From Bacteroidota bacterium (lineage in GTDB: Bacteria > Bacteroidota > Bacteroidia > Bacteroidales > JABHKC01), in NCBI GenBank assembly GCA_018692315.1, contig JABHKC010000045.1, positions 1 through 64,000 on the forward strand: a stretch of DNA of 64,000 nucleotides, in the 5' to 3' direction. Under the pieces are notes generated by a model, which had not been told where the DNA came from, did not search any database, and was given only the letters and a program-made list of their open reading frames with translations. Every line of letters begins with the position of its first letter. Position 1 is the first letter of the stretch. Below, one piece after another: positions 15,713 through 24,415 of the stretch. A program made the translations under genes and the position numbers.

Positions 15713-16665
15713 AAGTTATTGATAATTTAAGAAATGCAAAAGAAACATTATTCTCATTTGAATTGTTACCACCTTTGAAAGGCAAAAACATTAACGCTAT
15801 ATATCAGGCAATAGATCCTTTAATGGAATTTAACCCGAGCAATATTAATGTAACATACCATCAGGAGGAGGTAGTTTATAAAAAGCACAAAACCGGATTG
15901 TTAGAGAAAAAAACTGTTAGGAAAAGGCCGGGAACAGTGGCTATTTCCGCAGCAATAAAATATAAGTATCCTTCGGTAGAAGTTGTTCCACACCTTATTT
16001 GTGGAGGTTTCACTAAAGAAGAAACGGAATATGCGCTTATCGATTTTCATTTTTTGGGAATAAATAATATCCTTGTGCTAAGAGGCGATCCTTTGAAATC
16101 TCAGCGAATTTTTAAACCAGAGAAAAACGGACATTCACATACCGATTCTTTGATTGAACAAATTGTGAATATGAATAATGGCCAATATCTTGACGAGGAA
16201 TTAGAAAATTCGGCTGCTACAGATTTTTCGGTTGGAGTTGCCGGCTATCCTGAGAAACACTACGAATCGCCGAATATGAATTCGGATTTGAAATATTTGA
16301 AACAGAAAATTGATGCTGGTGCCGAATATATTGTTACTCAAATGTTTTTCGATAATAAAAAGTATTTCGATTTTGTGAAATCTTGCCGAGAAATTGGTAT
16401 AGAAGTTCCGATAATTCCTGGCATAAAACCTATTTCGCGATTAAATGATTTGATTTTGCTTCCGCAGACTTTTTATATAGATATTCCGGAAGATCTTGAA
16501 AAAGAGCTAAATAAATGCAAAAACGATAAAGATGCATTTCAAGTTGGCGTTGAATGGGGAATTATGCAATCAAAAGAATTGAAAAAGAACAATGTACCGG
16601 CACTACATTATTTTACTATTGGTCTTTCGGAAAGTGTGAAACGGATTGCTAAAGAGGTTTTCTAA
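15709..16665 (+). CDS. metF: 5,10-methylenetetrahydrofolate reductase
   Basis: MetF reduces methylene-THF to methyl-THF for methionine synthesis using FAD. The 318-residue product is of family length and shows FSFELLPPLKG at the N-terminus and VEVVPHLICGG. It also has the conserved NILVLRGDP, VGVAGYPEKH, the FAD-site segment GAEYIVTQMFFDN and VPIIPGIKPIS. The ATG at 15709 is preferred to an in-frame TTG six bases upstream. It converges closely with the next gene (15 bases between stops). No SAM riboswitch was recognised upstream. Confidence 0.93.
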   Translation: MKVIDNLRNAKETLFSFELLPPLKGKNINAIYQAIDPLMEFNPSNINVTYHQEEVVYKKHKTGLLEKKTVRKRPGTVAISAAIKYKYPSVEVVPHLICGGFTKEETEYALIDFHFLGINNILVLRGDPLKSQRIFKPEKNGHSHTDSLIEQIVNMNNGQYLDEELENSAATDFSVGVAGYPEKHYESPNMNSDLKYLKQKIDAGAEYIVTQMFFDNKKYFDFVKSCREIGIEVPIIPGIKPISRLNDLILLPQTFYIDIPEDLEKELNKCKNDKDAFQVGVEWGIMQSKELKKNNVPALHYFTIGLSESVKRIAKEVF

Positions 16666-16680
16666 CGATCTTTAAAATAT

Positions 16681-17625
16681 CTACAAATCAGCAAAATGCA
16701 AGCGATAAATAAAATTAAGTTCAAAAATTAATCCATCGCTAAAATCTTTGTTTAGTTGAATTCTTTCCTCACCGAAATTGAAAGCTGCAATTTTAAAATC
16801 TAATTTATCGTCTTCTGCAAAAACACGATATGATCTTCCTATTGTAGCTCCACATTTTAAGTTTAATACAATATTTCTCGTAATATAATAGTCTAAAAAT
16901 AGAGAAATTTCCTGAGTTGTTTTATGGATATATGCATTTGGAAACTTTATATTTTCAGTGTCCATAATACTATTTTCCGGTACAGTAAAATTTTCGTTCA
17001 TGCGAAATGAGCCTGCCGGAGCTTGAAAAAACAAACCGGCAGAAAATTTATTATTCAATTTGTACATTAAAGTTGCATTGATTGGCAAATTTCCGAATGC
17101 CTGCAATTTATCGTTTGGCTGCCAGTCGAAGCCTATGATTGGCACAAGAAATGAACCCCAATATTCCTGATTGTAGTATAATCCGAATTTGTATTTAAAT
17201 TTTTCGCTTTTTGTGAATGTAAAAAGTGCAATTCCGCCAAGTTGAAAATCGTTTTTCGAAACGTCTTCCAAATCGCTACTAATTTTTGGGAGTGCCATCA
17301 AAAGCAACTGCGATTTTGAATTTAGTTTTTTCGTATATCCGAAAAGTAAAGTGGAGGAATATATTAGCGGATACTCAAAGTCATTATTCGATGAAGAAAT
17401 TTTGAAAGTGCTCCCGTTTAATCCGAAAATAGCAAGATCGCCATTTTCCCTTTTGATGGGTAATTTTGCATTTAATGAAGCCACCGAAAGACTAGCATCG
17501 CCATCAAGGCTCCAATAATTGTTTGGAGAAATTGCATAGGAAGCATTTGCTAAATCTACAAAATTTTGACTTTGTGTGTTTTGAAATAAAAAAAGAAGAA
17601 TGATGAAAGGGAAAAATTTATTCAT
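16681..17625 (-). CDS. DUF6268-like outer-membrane beta-barrel protein
   Basis: The 314-residue protein has a signal peptide ending near SQNF (residues 1-20). It is followed by alternating hydrophobic/polar strands with aromatic ends typical of a beta-barrel and a C-terminal IYRLHFADL strand. Internal landmarks such as QAFGNLPINATLMYKLN and RSYRVFAEDDKL fit the DUF6268 group of Bacteroidota, a recognition I hold with moderate confidence. Function and cargo are unknown. It converges with metF. Confidence 0.65.
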   Translation of the reverse strand: MNKFFPFIILLFLFQNTQSQNFVDLANASYAISPNNYWSLDGDASLSVASLNAKLPIKRENGDLAIFGLNGSTFKISSSNNDFEYPLIYSSTLLFGYTKKLNSKSQLLLMALPKISSDLEDVSKNDFQLGGIALFTFTKSEKFKYKFGLYYNQEYWGSFLVPIIGFDWQPNDKLQAFGNLPINATLMYKLNNKFSAGLFFQAPAGSFRMNENFTVPENSIMDTENIKFPNAYIHKTTQEISLFLDYYITRNIVLNLKCGATIGRSYRVFAEDDKLDFKIAAFNFGEERIQLNKDFSDGLIFELNFIYRLHFADL

Positions 17626-17640
17626 AGGTTTGTATTAAAA

Positions 17641-17672
17641 AATTAGAAATTAGAAATTGGAAATTGGAAATT
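17641..17672. repeat. Heptanucleotide tandem repeat (about 4.5 copies)
   Basis: AATTAGA occurs twice, then AATTGGA twice, then AATT: a period-7 array lying between two minus-strand genes, just upstream of the beta-barrel gene start at 17625. Copy number could vary by slippage and alter promoter spacing. Confidence 0.6.
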
Positions 17673-17728
17673 CTTTGTCATCTCAAAAAAAAATAACTTT
17701 TACTTTATTAACTTTCAACTTTCAAAAT

Positions 17729-19114
17729 TTACAACTTCATTGACAATTGTTTAAGTTTTCTCTCCAACTGATTTACCGATAATGGTTTATCTAGAATTGT
17801 GCGATTTTCATCTATCAAGAACAAAGTTGGAGTTGCATAAATATGATAATCGTTTGCCGATTTGCTGTCCCAGCCTTTAAGTTCTGAACAATTGAACCAT
17901 TCATAATTATGTTTGTTTAGCGCCGAAATCCAATCATTTTTATCGGTATCAATAGAGATTGACAAAACTTCAAATTTAGGAACAGTTGGATTTTTATATA
18001 ATTTGTGTAGTTCCGGCAACAATTCGTTGCAATGTGGACACCAGCTTGCCCAAAATATTATTACTTTAAATTTTTCAGGAATTTCCGAAAGTTTAACAAA
18101 ATTGTTGTTGATATCGTAAATTTCTAAAGGTGGTGCAATTTCTCCAATCGCCATTTTGCGGAAGCTGTCTAAACGTTTTTGGAGCTCACTTTTACGCTCT
18201 TCGTCTTCGCACGATTTGTTGTTCAAATAATTGTCGGCAATGTGCAGCAACACTCTTTCAAAACCATATTTTTGAAAACCATTTACTAAAAATGAAACAA
18301 GTGTTTTATAGATTTTTTCGTTCTGGTCGGCTCTGAAAAGAATTTCATCGACTGCTTTAATAAACTCATTTTCTAATTGTTCTTGCGATAATTTATTGTT
18401 GCCGTAAAGCGAAAGGTATTCTAAAATTTTATTAGCATATAAATCGCTATATATCAGGAATGTATCAGTAAAACAAAGTTTGTCTAAAAAATGGCTTTTC
18501 AAGTATTCCTGACTTTTTTCGAAAGAAAGTTCTGGATTGATATATGGTTTTTGAAAATTGCTAATTAACAGATAGGCAAATGTATAGGAGTTTTTTTCTG
18601 CTGTTTTTTCTACAAATTTTGAAAGTGCTTTTTGAGCATTATCGAATTCAGAACATGTGGCTTCGTAAAATTTTTCTGATTTTGGATAATAAAAAACTAG
18701 AGGTGCGAGAAGCTCTAATTTACGATTTGTTTGGTGCTCAAGTCTTAAATATTCGTAAAATATTTTGTTTTCTTCCGAATGGATAACTTCAAGGCTGTCC
18801 ATCGGAAATTGGTAAATAGTTGATAATTCGACATTTTCGTAATTGAAAATTACATCAGAAAAAACATTTTTATCAATCAGAATTGTATATTTTCCTTTAT
18901 GGTTTGTTTTGTCTAATGAAAAAATGAATTTGTTATTATCCTTGCGTTTTGCTGTGTCAACTATATTAGTTTTATCTAAATAGATTTCGGCAAGATAGAT
19001 TTCATTTTTGTCGAAATTTTCAATGGAAATTATTATGGAATAATTTTGCGAATACAAAATTGAACAAAAAAATAGGAAAAGTGAAAAAAGTATTGTTTTT
19101 GCCATTTTTATCAT
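17729..19114 (-). CDS. TlpA-like thiol-disulfide oxidoreductase with N-terminal DUF4369-type domain
   Basis: The 461-residue protein has a signal peptide (residues 1-25), then a beta-rich domain resembling DUF4369 (YLAEIYLDKTNIVDTAK). A long helical region follows, and a C-terminal thioredoxin fold carries FWASWCPHCNELLPEL, the CPHC redox site. ISIDTDKNDW and YATPTLFLIDENRTI complete the AhpC/TSA-like core. Such proteins act in the periplasm in disulfide reduction, cytochrome maturation or stress. A second possible start is the Met at 19105. Its redox partner is not in the neighbourhood. Confidence 0.85.
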   Translation of the reverse strand: MIKMAKTILFSLFLFFCSILYSQNYSIIISIENFDKNEIYLAEIYLDKTNIVDTAKRKDNNKFIFSLDKTNHKGKYTILIDKNVFSDVIFNYENVELSTIYQFPMDSLEVIHSEENKIFYEYLRLEHQTNRKLELLAPLVFYYPKSEKFYEATCSEFDNAQKALSKFVEKTAEKNSYTFAYLLISNFQKPYINPELSFEKSQEYLKSHFLDKLCFTDTFLIYSDLYANKILEYLSLYGNNKLSQEQLENEFIKAVDEILFRADQNEKIYKTLVSFLVNGFQKYGFERVLLHIADNYLNNKSCEDEERKSELQKRLDSFRKMAIGEIAPPLEIYDINNNFVKLSEIPEKFKVIIFWASWCPHCNELLPELHKLYKNPTVPKFEVLSISIDTDKNDWISALNKHNYEWFNCSELKGWDSKSANDYHIYATPTLFLIDENRTILDKPLSVNQLERKLKQLSMKL

Positions 19115-19173
19115 TTTATGATTTATGCTTGATTTCAGATTTTGACTTTTGTATTTTCTTAAAATAGTCTATT

Positions 19174-19935
19174 CTAAAATTTCATTCCCATTCTGTTTTC
19201 TATATCAGCTTTATATAATTCTTCAATTGGGATTACTTTCATAATGTCTGATATTATCAAATCGGGATATTTTATTGTAAAAATCTTTTTTATATTAACA
19301 ATCATAGAAATACGCACATTTGCAAATTCGTCGTAAGGCAAAAGAGTGACAATTTCAGTTAATGGTTTCTTAACAATATAGCTCATTTCTTTAGATTGAA
19401 TAAATGTGCTTTCCTGAAGTGATTCGAGATAATATATATCTGAAAATAAAATGTTTACAATTTCATTTTCCGGAATCGACACTAATTGTATAGAGTTGTC
19501 GGGATTGTCGGAATGATTTAAATTGTATTGTTTTTCAGATTCAGATTTTGTTGTTGAGTCGGTTTTGTGTTTGCTCAATGCCAGCTCAATAGCTGTCTGT
19601 AATTCGTTGATTTTGTATGGTTTAACAATATATCCATAGGGTTGCGAAAGTTTGGCTTTCGAAATAGTATTATCGTCTGAATATGCTGTAAGAAAAATCA
19701 GAGGAATATTTCTTTTTTCAAGAACTTTAATCGCTGCATCTGTTCCTGTCATTTCGCCTTTCAGCATAATGTCCATTAAAATAAGGTCTGGATTATGTTT
19801 TTCCATCATTTCGACAACTTGTTCTCCATAGGCAATAGTTACCGGCACTTTGTAGCCTCTTTTTTTTAGGCTGTTCTGAATGTCTTTTGCAACTAAAAAC
19901 TCATCTTCAACAACTAAAATTTTAGCATTTCCCAT
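19174..19935 (-). CDS. LytTR-type response regulator
   Basis: The 253-residue protein has a receiver domain (residues 5-120) with VVEDE, phospho-acceptor D in LILMDIML, and the conserved LTAYSD and GYIVKPYK. The C-terminal region (about 150-250) reads as a LytTR DNA-binding domain: DIYYLESLQESTFI, YIVKKPLTEIVTLLP, then ANVRISMIVNIKKI. It follows the PAS/HisKA_2 kinase by 65 bases on the same strand, so the two probably form a two-component pair. Target promoters are unknown. Confidence 0.88.
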   Translation of the reverse strand: MGNAKILVVEDEFLVAKDIQNSLKKRGYKVPVTIAYGEQVVEMMEKHNPDLILMDIMLKGEMTGTDAAIKVLEKRNIPLIFLTAYSDDNTISKAKLSQPYGYIVKPYKINELQTAIELALSKHKTDSTTKSESEKQYNLNHSDNPDNSIQLVSIPENEIVNILFSDIYYLESLQESTFIQSKEMSYIVKKPLTEIVTLLPYDEFANVRISMIVNIKKIFTIKYPDLIISDIMKVIPIEELYKADIENRMGMKF

Positions 19936-20000
19936 ATTAGTATTTTATTAATATATATTGTAAATTTATTGACATAAAGAATTCATAATTTGTTGATATG

Positions 20001-21497
20001 TCATATTTTGTCTTTAAAAATTATTGTGAATTTCGTACCATTTGAATTGTCTATTTCAATTTCTCCATCGATCTGACTTACAAGTGCACTTACAATTTGT
20101 AAGCCTAATGTTTCGCTTTCTTCAATATTTAAATCGTTGCTGACACCTATGCCGTTGTCGCTAATAATAAGTTCTAAATTTTTGTTTTTAAGCTTTTTAA
20201 GCGAAATATACACGATCCCATCCGGTTTGTTTGCAAATGCATATTTCATGGAGTTTGACACAATTTCATTTATTATCAATCCGCATGGAACTCCCAGATC
20301 TATTGATAAGAAAATGTCCTCAATATCGTTGTTAAAGCTTACAGAAGAATTCATTGTATAAGAATGAAATAGGTTGGTTATAAGCGTCTTGACATATTCT
20401 TTGAAATTGATTTTGTCAACATTTTTCGTTTTGTAGATATTTTCATGAACCAATGACATTGATTTTATCCTATCCTGACTTTCTTCGAAAAGTTTGGCCA
20501 TAAGCGGATCGTCTATAGTATTTAATTGTAAGTTTAAAATGCTTGAAATTATCTGCATATTGTTTTTTACACGATGATGTAGTTCTTTAAACAATATTTT
20601 TTTTTCATAAATTGTTTGGCGAAGTTTTTTCTCGGTAGTTTTTCTGATTTCCATTTCTTGCAAAAGTTGGGCATTATTTTCTTCTGCCGTTTTTGCTCTT
20701 AGTTTTTCTTGCAACAACTTTTTCTCTACAGAAATATCCTTAAATATAATCTGCAGTACCTGTTCTCCATTATAATTGAGTGGGCTCATTTTATACTCAA
20801 GTTCAATTGATTCTTTCGATTTAGGATTTATGAGTTTTATTTCTAAAAAGGGTATTTCGCTACCAAAATTAATTTCATTAGATGTATTTTTATAGTCCTC
20901 AATATCTTCTTTTGCAATTAAGTCAATAAAAGAAAGAGTTTTTATGTCTTCGAAATTAACTCTTAAATATTTTAGAAATTTTTTGTTGGAATAAACTAAT
21001 TTGTTGTCTTTTAATATAACTATACCATTTGGAGAATATTCGACTAAGTTTTTGTAATTTTTTTCGCTTCTTTCTATTGATTCTTGCATTCTTTGCTTCT
21101 CAAGCTTCCCTTGATATATTTTATAAACTTTTTCGATTTTTAGCGGAAGTTCATCAATCAAGGTCATGTCTTTTGGAAGGAAGTCAATAGCACCTGCTTT
21201 CATTGCCTTCAGAGCATTATCTACACTAGAATCTACCGTAAAAAATATTATTGGTAAAGATTTATTGTTTTTATCAAGTTTTTGAAGAATTTCTAATCCA
21301 TCAATACTAGGTAAGTGATAATCTAATAATATGATATCATGTTTTTCAGGATTTTCTATTAAATAATTATAAGCATCAAAACCATCTTCAATAACTTTTA
21401 CTTGAAATCCTTCTTTTGTTAAAATAGTTTTTATCAGTAAAGATTGGCTATAATCGTCTTCAACAACTAAGATTTTTATTTCATTTTTCTCAAGCAT
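20001..21497 (-). CDS. Receiver-PAS-HisKA_2 sensor histidine kinase
   Basis: The 498-residue cytoplasmic protein begins with a receiver domain (LLDYHLPSIDG with phospho-Asp, and FLPKD), then a PAS domain (about 150-260). The coiled-coil linker leads to a HisKA_2 phosphoacceptor helix, LFKELHHRVKNNMQIISSILNLQ near residue 305, and an HATPase_c domain with IINEIVSNSMKYAF, DNGIGV and LGLQIVSAL. No membrane segment is seen, so it must receive its input from another receiver-phosphorylating kinase or through PAS. It is cotranscribed with the LytTR regulator and divergent from the hybrid kinases. Confidence 0.9.
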   Translation of the reverse strand: MLEKNEIKILVVEDDYSQSLLIKTILTKEGFQVKVIEDGFDAYNYLIENPEKHDIILLDYHLPSIDGLEILQKLDKNNKSLPIIFFTVDSSVDNALKAMKAGAIDFLPKDMTLIDELPLKIEKVYKIYQGKLEKQRMQESIERSEKNYKNLVEYSPNGIVILKDNKLVYSNKKFLKYLRVNFEDIKTLSFIDLIAKEDIEDYKNTSNEINFGSEIPFLEIKLINPKSKESIELEYKMSPLNYNGEQVLQIIFKDISVEKKLLQEKLRAKTAEENNAQLLQEMEIRKTTEKKLRQTIYEKKILFKELHHRVKNNMQIISSILNLQLNTIDDPLMAKLFEESQDRIKSMSLVHENIYKTKNVDKINFKEYVKTLITNLFHSYTMNSSVSFNNDIEDIFLSIDLGVPCGLIINEIVSNSMKYAFANKPDGIVYISLKKLKNKNLELIISDNGIGVSNDLNIEESETLGLQIVSALVSQIDGEIEIDNSNGTKFTIIFKDKI

Positions 21498-21642
21498 TAT
21501 ATAGATTTTTAAGTCTCAAAAATAGAAATATTATTTAATAATGGCTATTAATAATAATTGCTTTTTTGATAAACTTAATCAAAATATTACTTTTGATGAT
21601 TGGTTATCTTTTTTTTATTAGACTCAGGAAATAGTTGATTAA

Positions 21643-24297
21643 ATGAGAATTAGAGAATGGTTTGTTAGTAGTATAGAGAATAAGTTATTGGTAATAGTCG
21701 TTGTTATATTAAGTTTTTCGATTTTGGCAATTGCAACTACTTCGATATATTCTGTAAGTTCTTTCAGCGATATTACTATTGAAAGAAATACCGAAAATAT
21801 CAAGAAACAAGCATTTTACCTGATTTCTAATGCTACTCGCGAATAGGCTACACGCCACGATGTACTTTTCGAAAAATACATTAACTTTTCTAATATTATT
21901 TCAAATGAAATTGAAATAAATCTCAGAAAAGCAAATAAATCTTTGACGAGAAATTTTAGCTACAAATTTGAAAGTTTTTCTGTAGAACTATCAGATACTT
22001 TTTTTTCAGATAAAGCAAATAAAGAAATCAATACTAGACAGCAAAAAGTACTTAAAAGTTCAATTTACAATATGAAACCATTGATGGCGGAAATAATAAA
22101 TAGTTCGCAATCTATTGAAGCCATCTGGATGCAATTCCATTCTTCTATTTATTATTTATTTGCTAAAACCTTAAATATTAGTGATAGTGTAAATTTGAAA
22201 ATATTTTATAATAAAAAATCTAAGTTAATTGAAAACTATAAGAATGATTATCATAAAAATCAAATATACAGAAGTAGCCTAATTGATAAAAACGCCAATT
22301 CGACATCGATAATTACAGTTTTGTCTCCAGTCTATATCGAAGATGGAATTTTCTTAGGTATGATAGGGGTTGATATTAAGATTGACGATTTTTTTAATGA
22401 ATTATTATTTTCGAGCAGTTTGGAAATCAATAAAATTCAAAAATCAGAACTAATACCAGAAAGATTTGGAGATGAATTTTCTTTTCTTGTTGATCATTAT
22501 GGGGAAATTGTTGCTCTTCCATACGAGTTTTTGAATTTGTTAGGAATTGAAATTAAAGACGAAAACGCAGGTGATGTAAACAATTATAATATTTTAGAAA
22601 CCAAAAACCATCAATTTAAAGAAATAGCGAATAAAATTGTCAAAGGTGAAAACGATTTTGTAAAATTCGATTCAAACAATGAATATTATTATACATCCTA
22701 TTATCCAATAAAATCTATGGGTTGGAGTATTTGTAGAATTGTCCCAGAAAAGAATATTTTATCTTCAATCTTTGAAACACAAAGTGCAGTGTATAAAACA
22801 CTTAGAAGAATTATTTTAAACTTTCTTTTAATCACTGTTGTTTTCTGGATGATTTCTTTTACAATATTTAAATTATTTTTGAATAGAAATTTACACACAC
22901 CACTAAAAACTATAACAAATTCATTTAAAATAATTGCAAATGGAAATTTGAATCATAGAATAAACCTCAATCAAAAAGATGAAATTGGAAATATTGCAAA
23001 CTCATTCAATTCGATGACTCTAAAACTTAATTTATCGCAAAAAGAATTACAGGAACATAAAGATAATCTCGAAATAATTGTAGAAGGGCGAACCAACGAA
23101 TTGATTGAATCTAATTTAAAACTGGTTGAAGAAATTAATGAAAGAAAAGAAACAGAACAAAAACTAAAAAATGCAAAAATAATTGCTGAAGAGGCTAATA
23201 ATCTGAAAACTACTTTTTTGTCGAATATGACTCACGAAATTCGAACTCCAATGAATTCTATAATTGGATTTTCGCGAATGCTTACAAAAACAGACTTTGA
23301 AGATTGCGACAAAGAAAAGTTTCTCGAACTAATTATCGAAAATGGAAAGAGTTTATTAAAAACCGTGAACGATATTCTTGAAGCATCAAAAATTGAAGCC
23401 GGACTGGTTGCAGTTAGCTTAAAACCTTGCAATATCTCTAAACTAATAAATGAGATATTTACATCAATAAAATCAAATAAATATTATCAAAACGGACATA
23501 TTGAATTTATTTTAAAACAAAGGGAAAAAGAAATTATTACATTTTCTGATACTATACGTTTACAACAAGTTATTACAACATTAATTGAAAACGCCTTTAA
23601 ATTTACAAAATCAGGATTTGTAGAATTAGGAAGTTACATAAAAAAAATTGATGATGAAAAAAAGGTTGTTATATATGTAAAAGACAGTGGAATAGGGATT
23701 GAAGAAAATAAAATGAAACAAATTTTCGACAGGTTCAGGCAAGGAGATGATTCTCGTACACGAGGATTTGGAGGTACAGGATTAGGATTATCTATTTCCA
23801 AGAAACTCGGAAAATTGCTTGGGGGAGAAATAAATGTTGAATCTAAAATTAATGAAGGCTCATGTTTTTCTATAGAAATTCCATACGATCAAAATAGAAA
23901 TGGAGCTTCACAAACCATAGAATTTGAAAATATTTGGAAAGATAAATCAATAATCGTTGCTGATGATGTAAAATCGAATTTTGACTTTATTTGTGAAATA
24001 TTAAGGCCTACAAAAGCGAAAGTACATTGGGCAGAAAACGGAAAAGAATGTATTGATATTTTGAAAAGAAATAAGAAAACACACTTAATATTAATGGATA
24101 TACAAATGCCGGTTCTCAATGGAATTGATGCTACAAAATATATTAAAGGTATAGACCCAAAAATTCCGATAATTGCACAAACAGCTTTTGCACTTTCCAA
24201 AGACATAGACGAAATTTACAAAGCCGGCTGCATAGATTATTTAATAAAACCCATATTTCCAAGAGATTTAATTAATAAAATTAACAAGCTATTCTGA
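21643..24297 (+). pseudogene. Membrane hybrid sensor kinase interrupted by an in-frame TAG
   Basis: An ATG at 21643 opens 67 codons with one membrane helix (about residues 12-38) and then TAG at 21844-21846. The same frame continues without any shift (ATRHDVLFEKY right after the stop) through a periplasmic sensor region and a second membrane helix (FLLITVVFWMISFTIF). HAMP, coiled coil, HisKA (NMTHEIRTPMNSIIGFS), HATPase_c (LGLSISKKLG) and a receiver (LILMDIQMPVLNG) follow. A single CAG-to-TAG change would explain it. TAG is an ordinary terminator here (ruvB and yifB end in it). The downstream part could restart at a TTG (21943) but would lack the first helix. A sequencing error is the alternative. 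Confidence 0.85.
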
Positions 24298-24415
24298 AAG
24301 TTCAAATCCGATTAATAAAATATTTGTTTATAGTTCTAATTTTTTTCTAACTTGCAAAAAAATTGGATATTTTCTAAAGTTTTATTAGAAATGAATGTTG
24401 TAAGGTAATTAACTG

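Noticed and set aside
21844-21846. TAG recoding to an amino acid
   Set aside because: Other genes here end in TAG, and no tRNA or recoding signal is visible; a nonsense mutation or read error is simpler.
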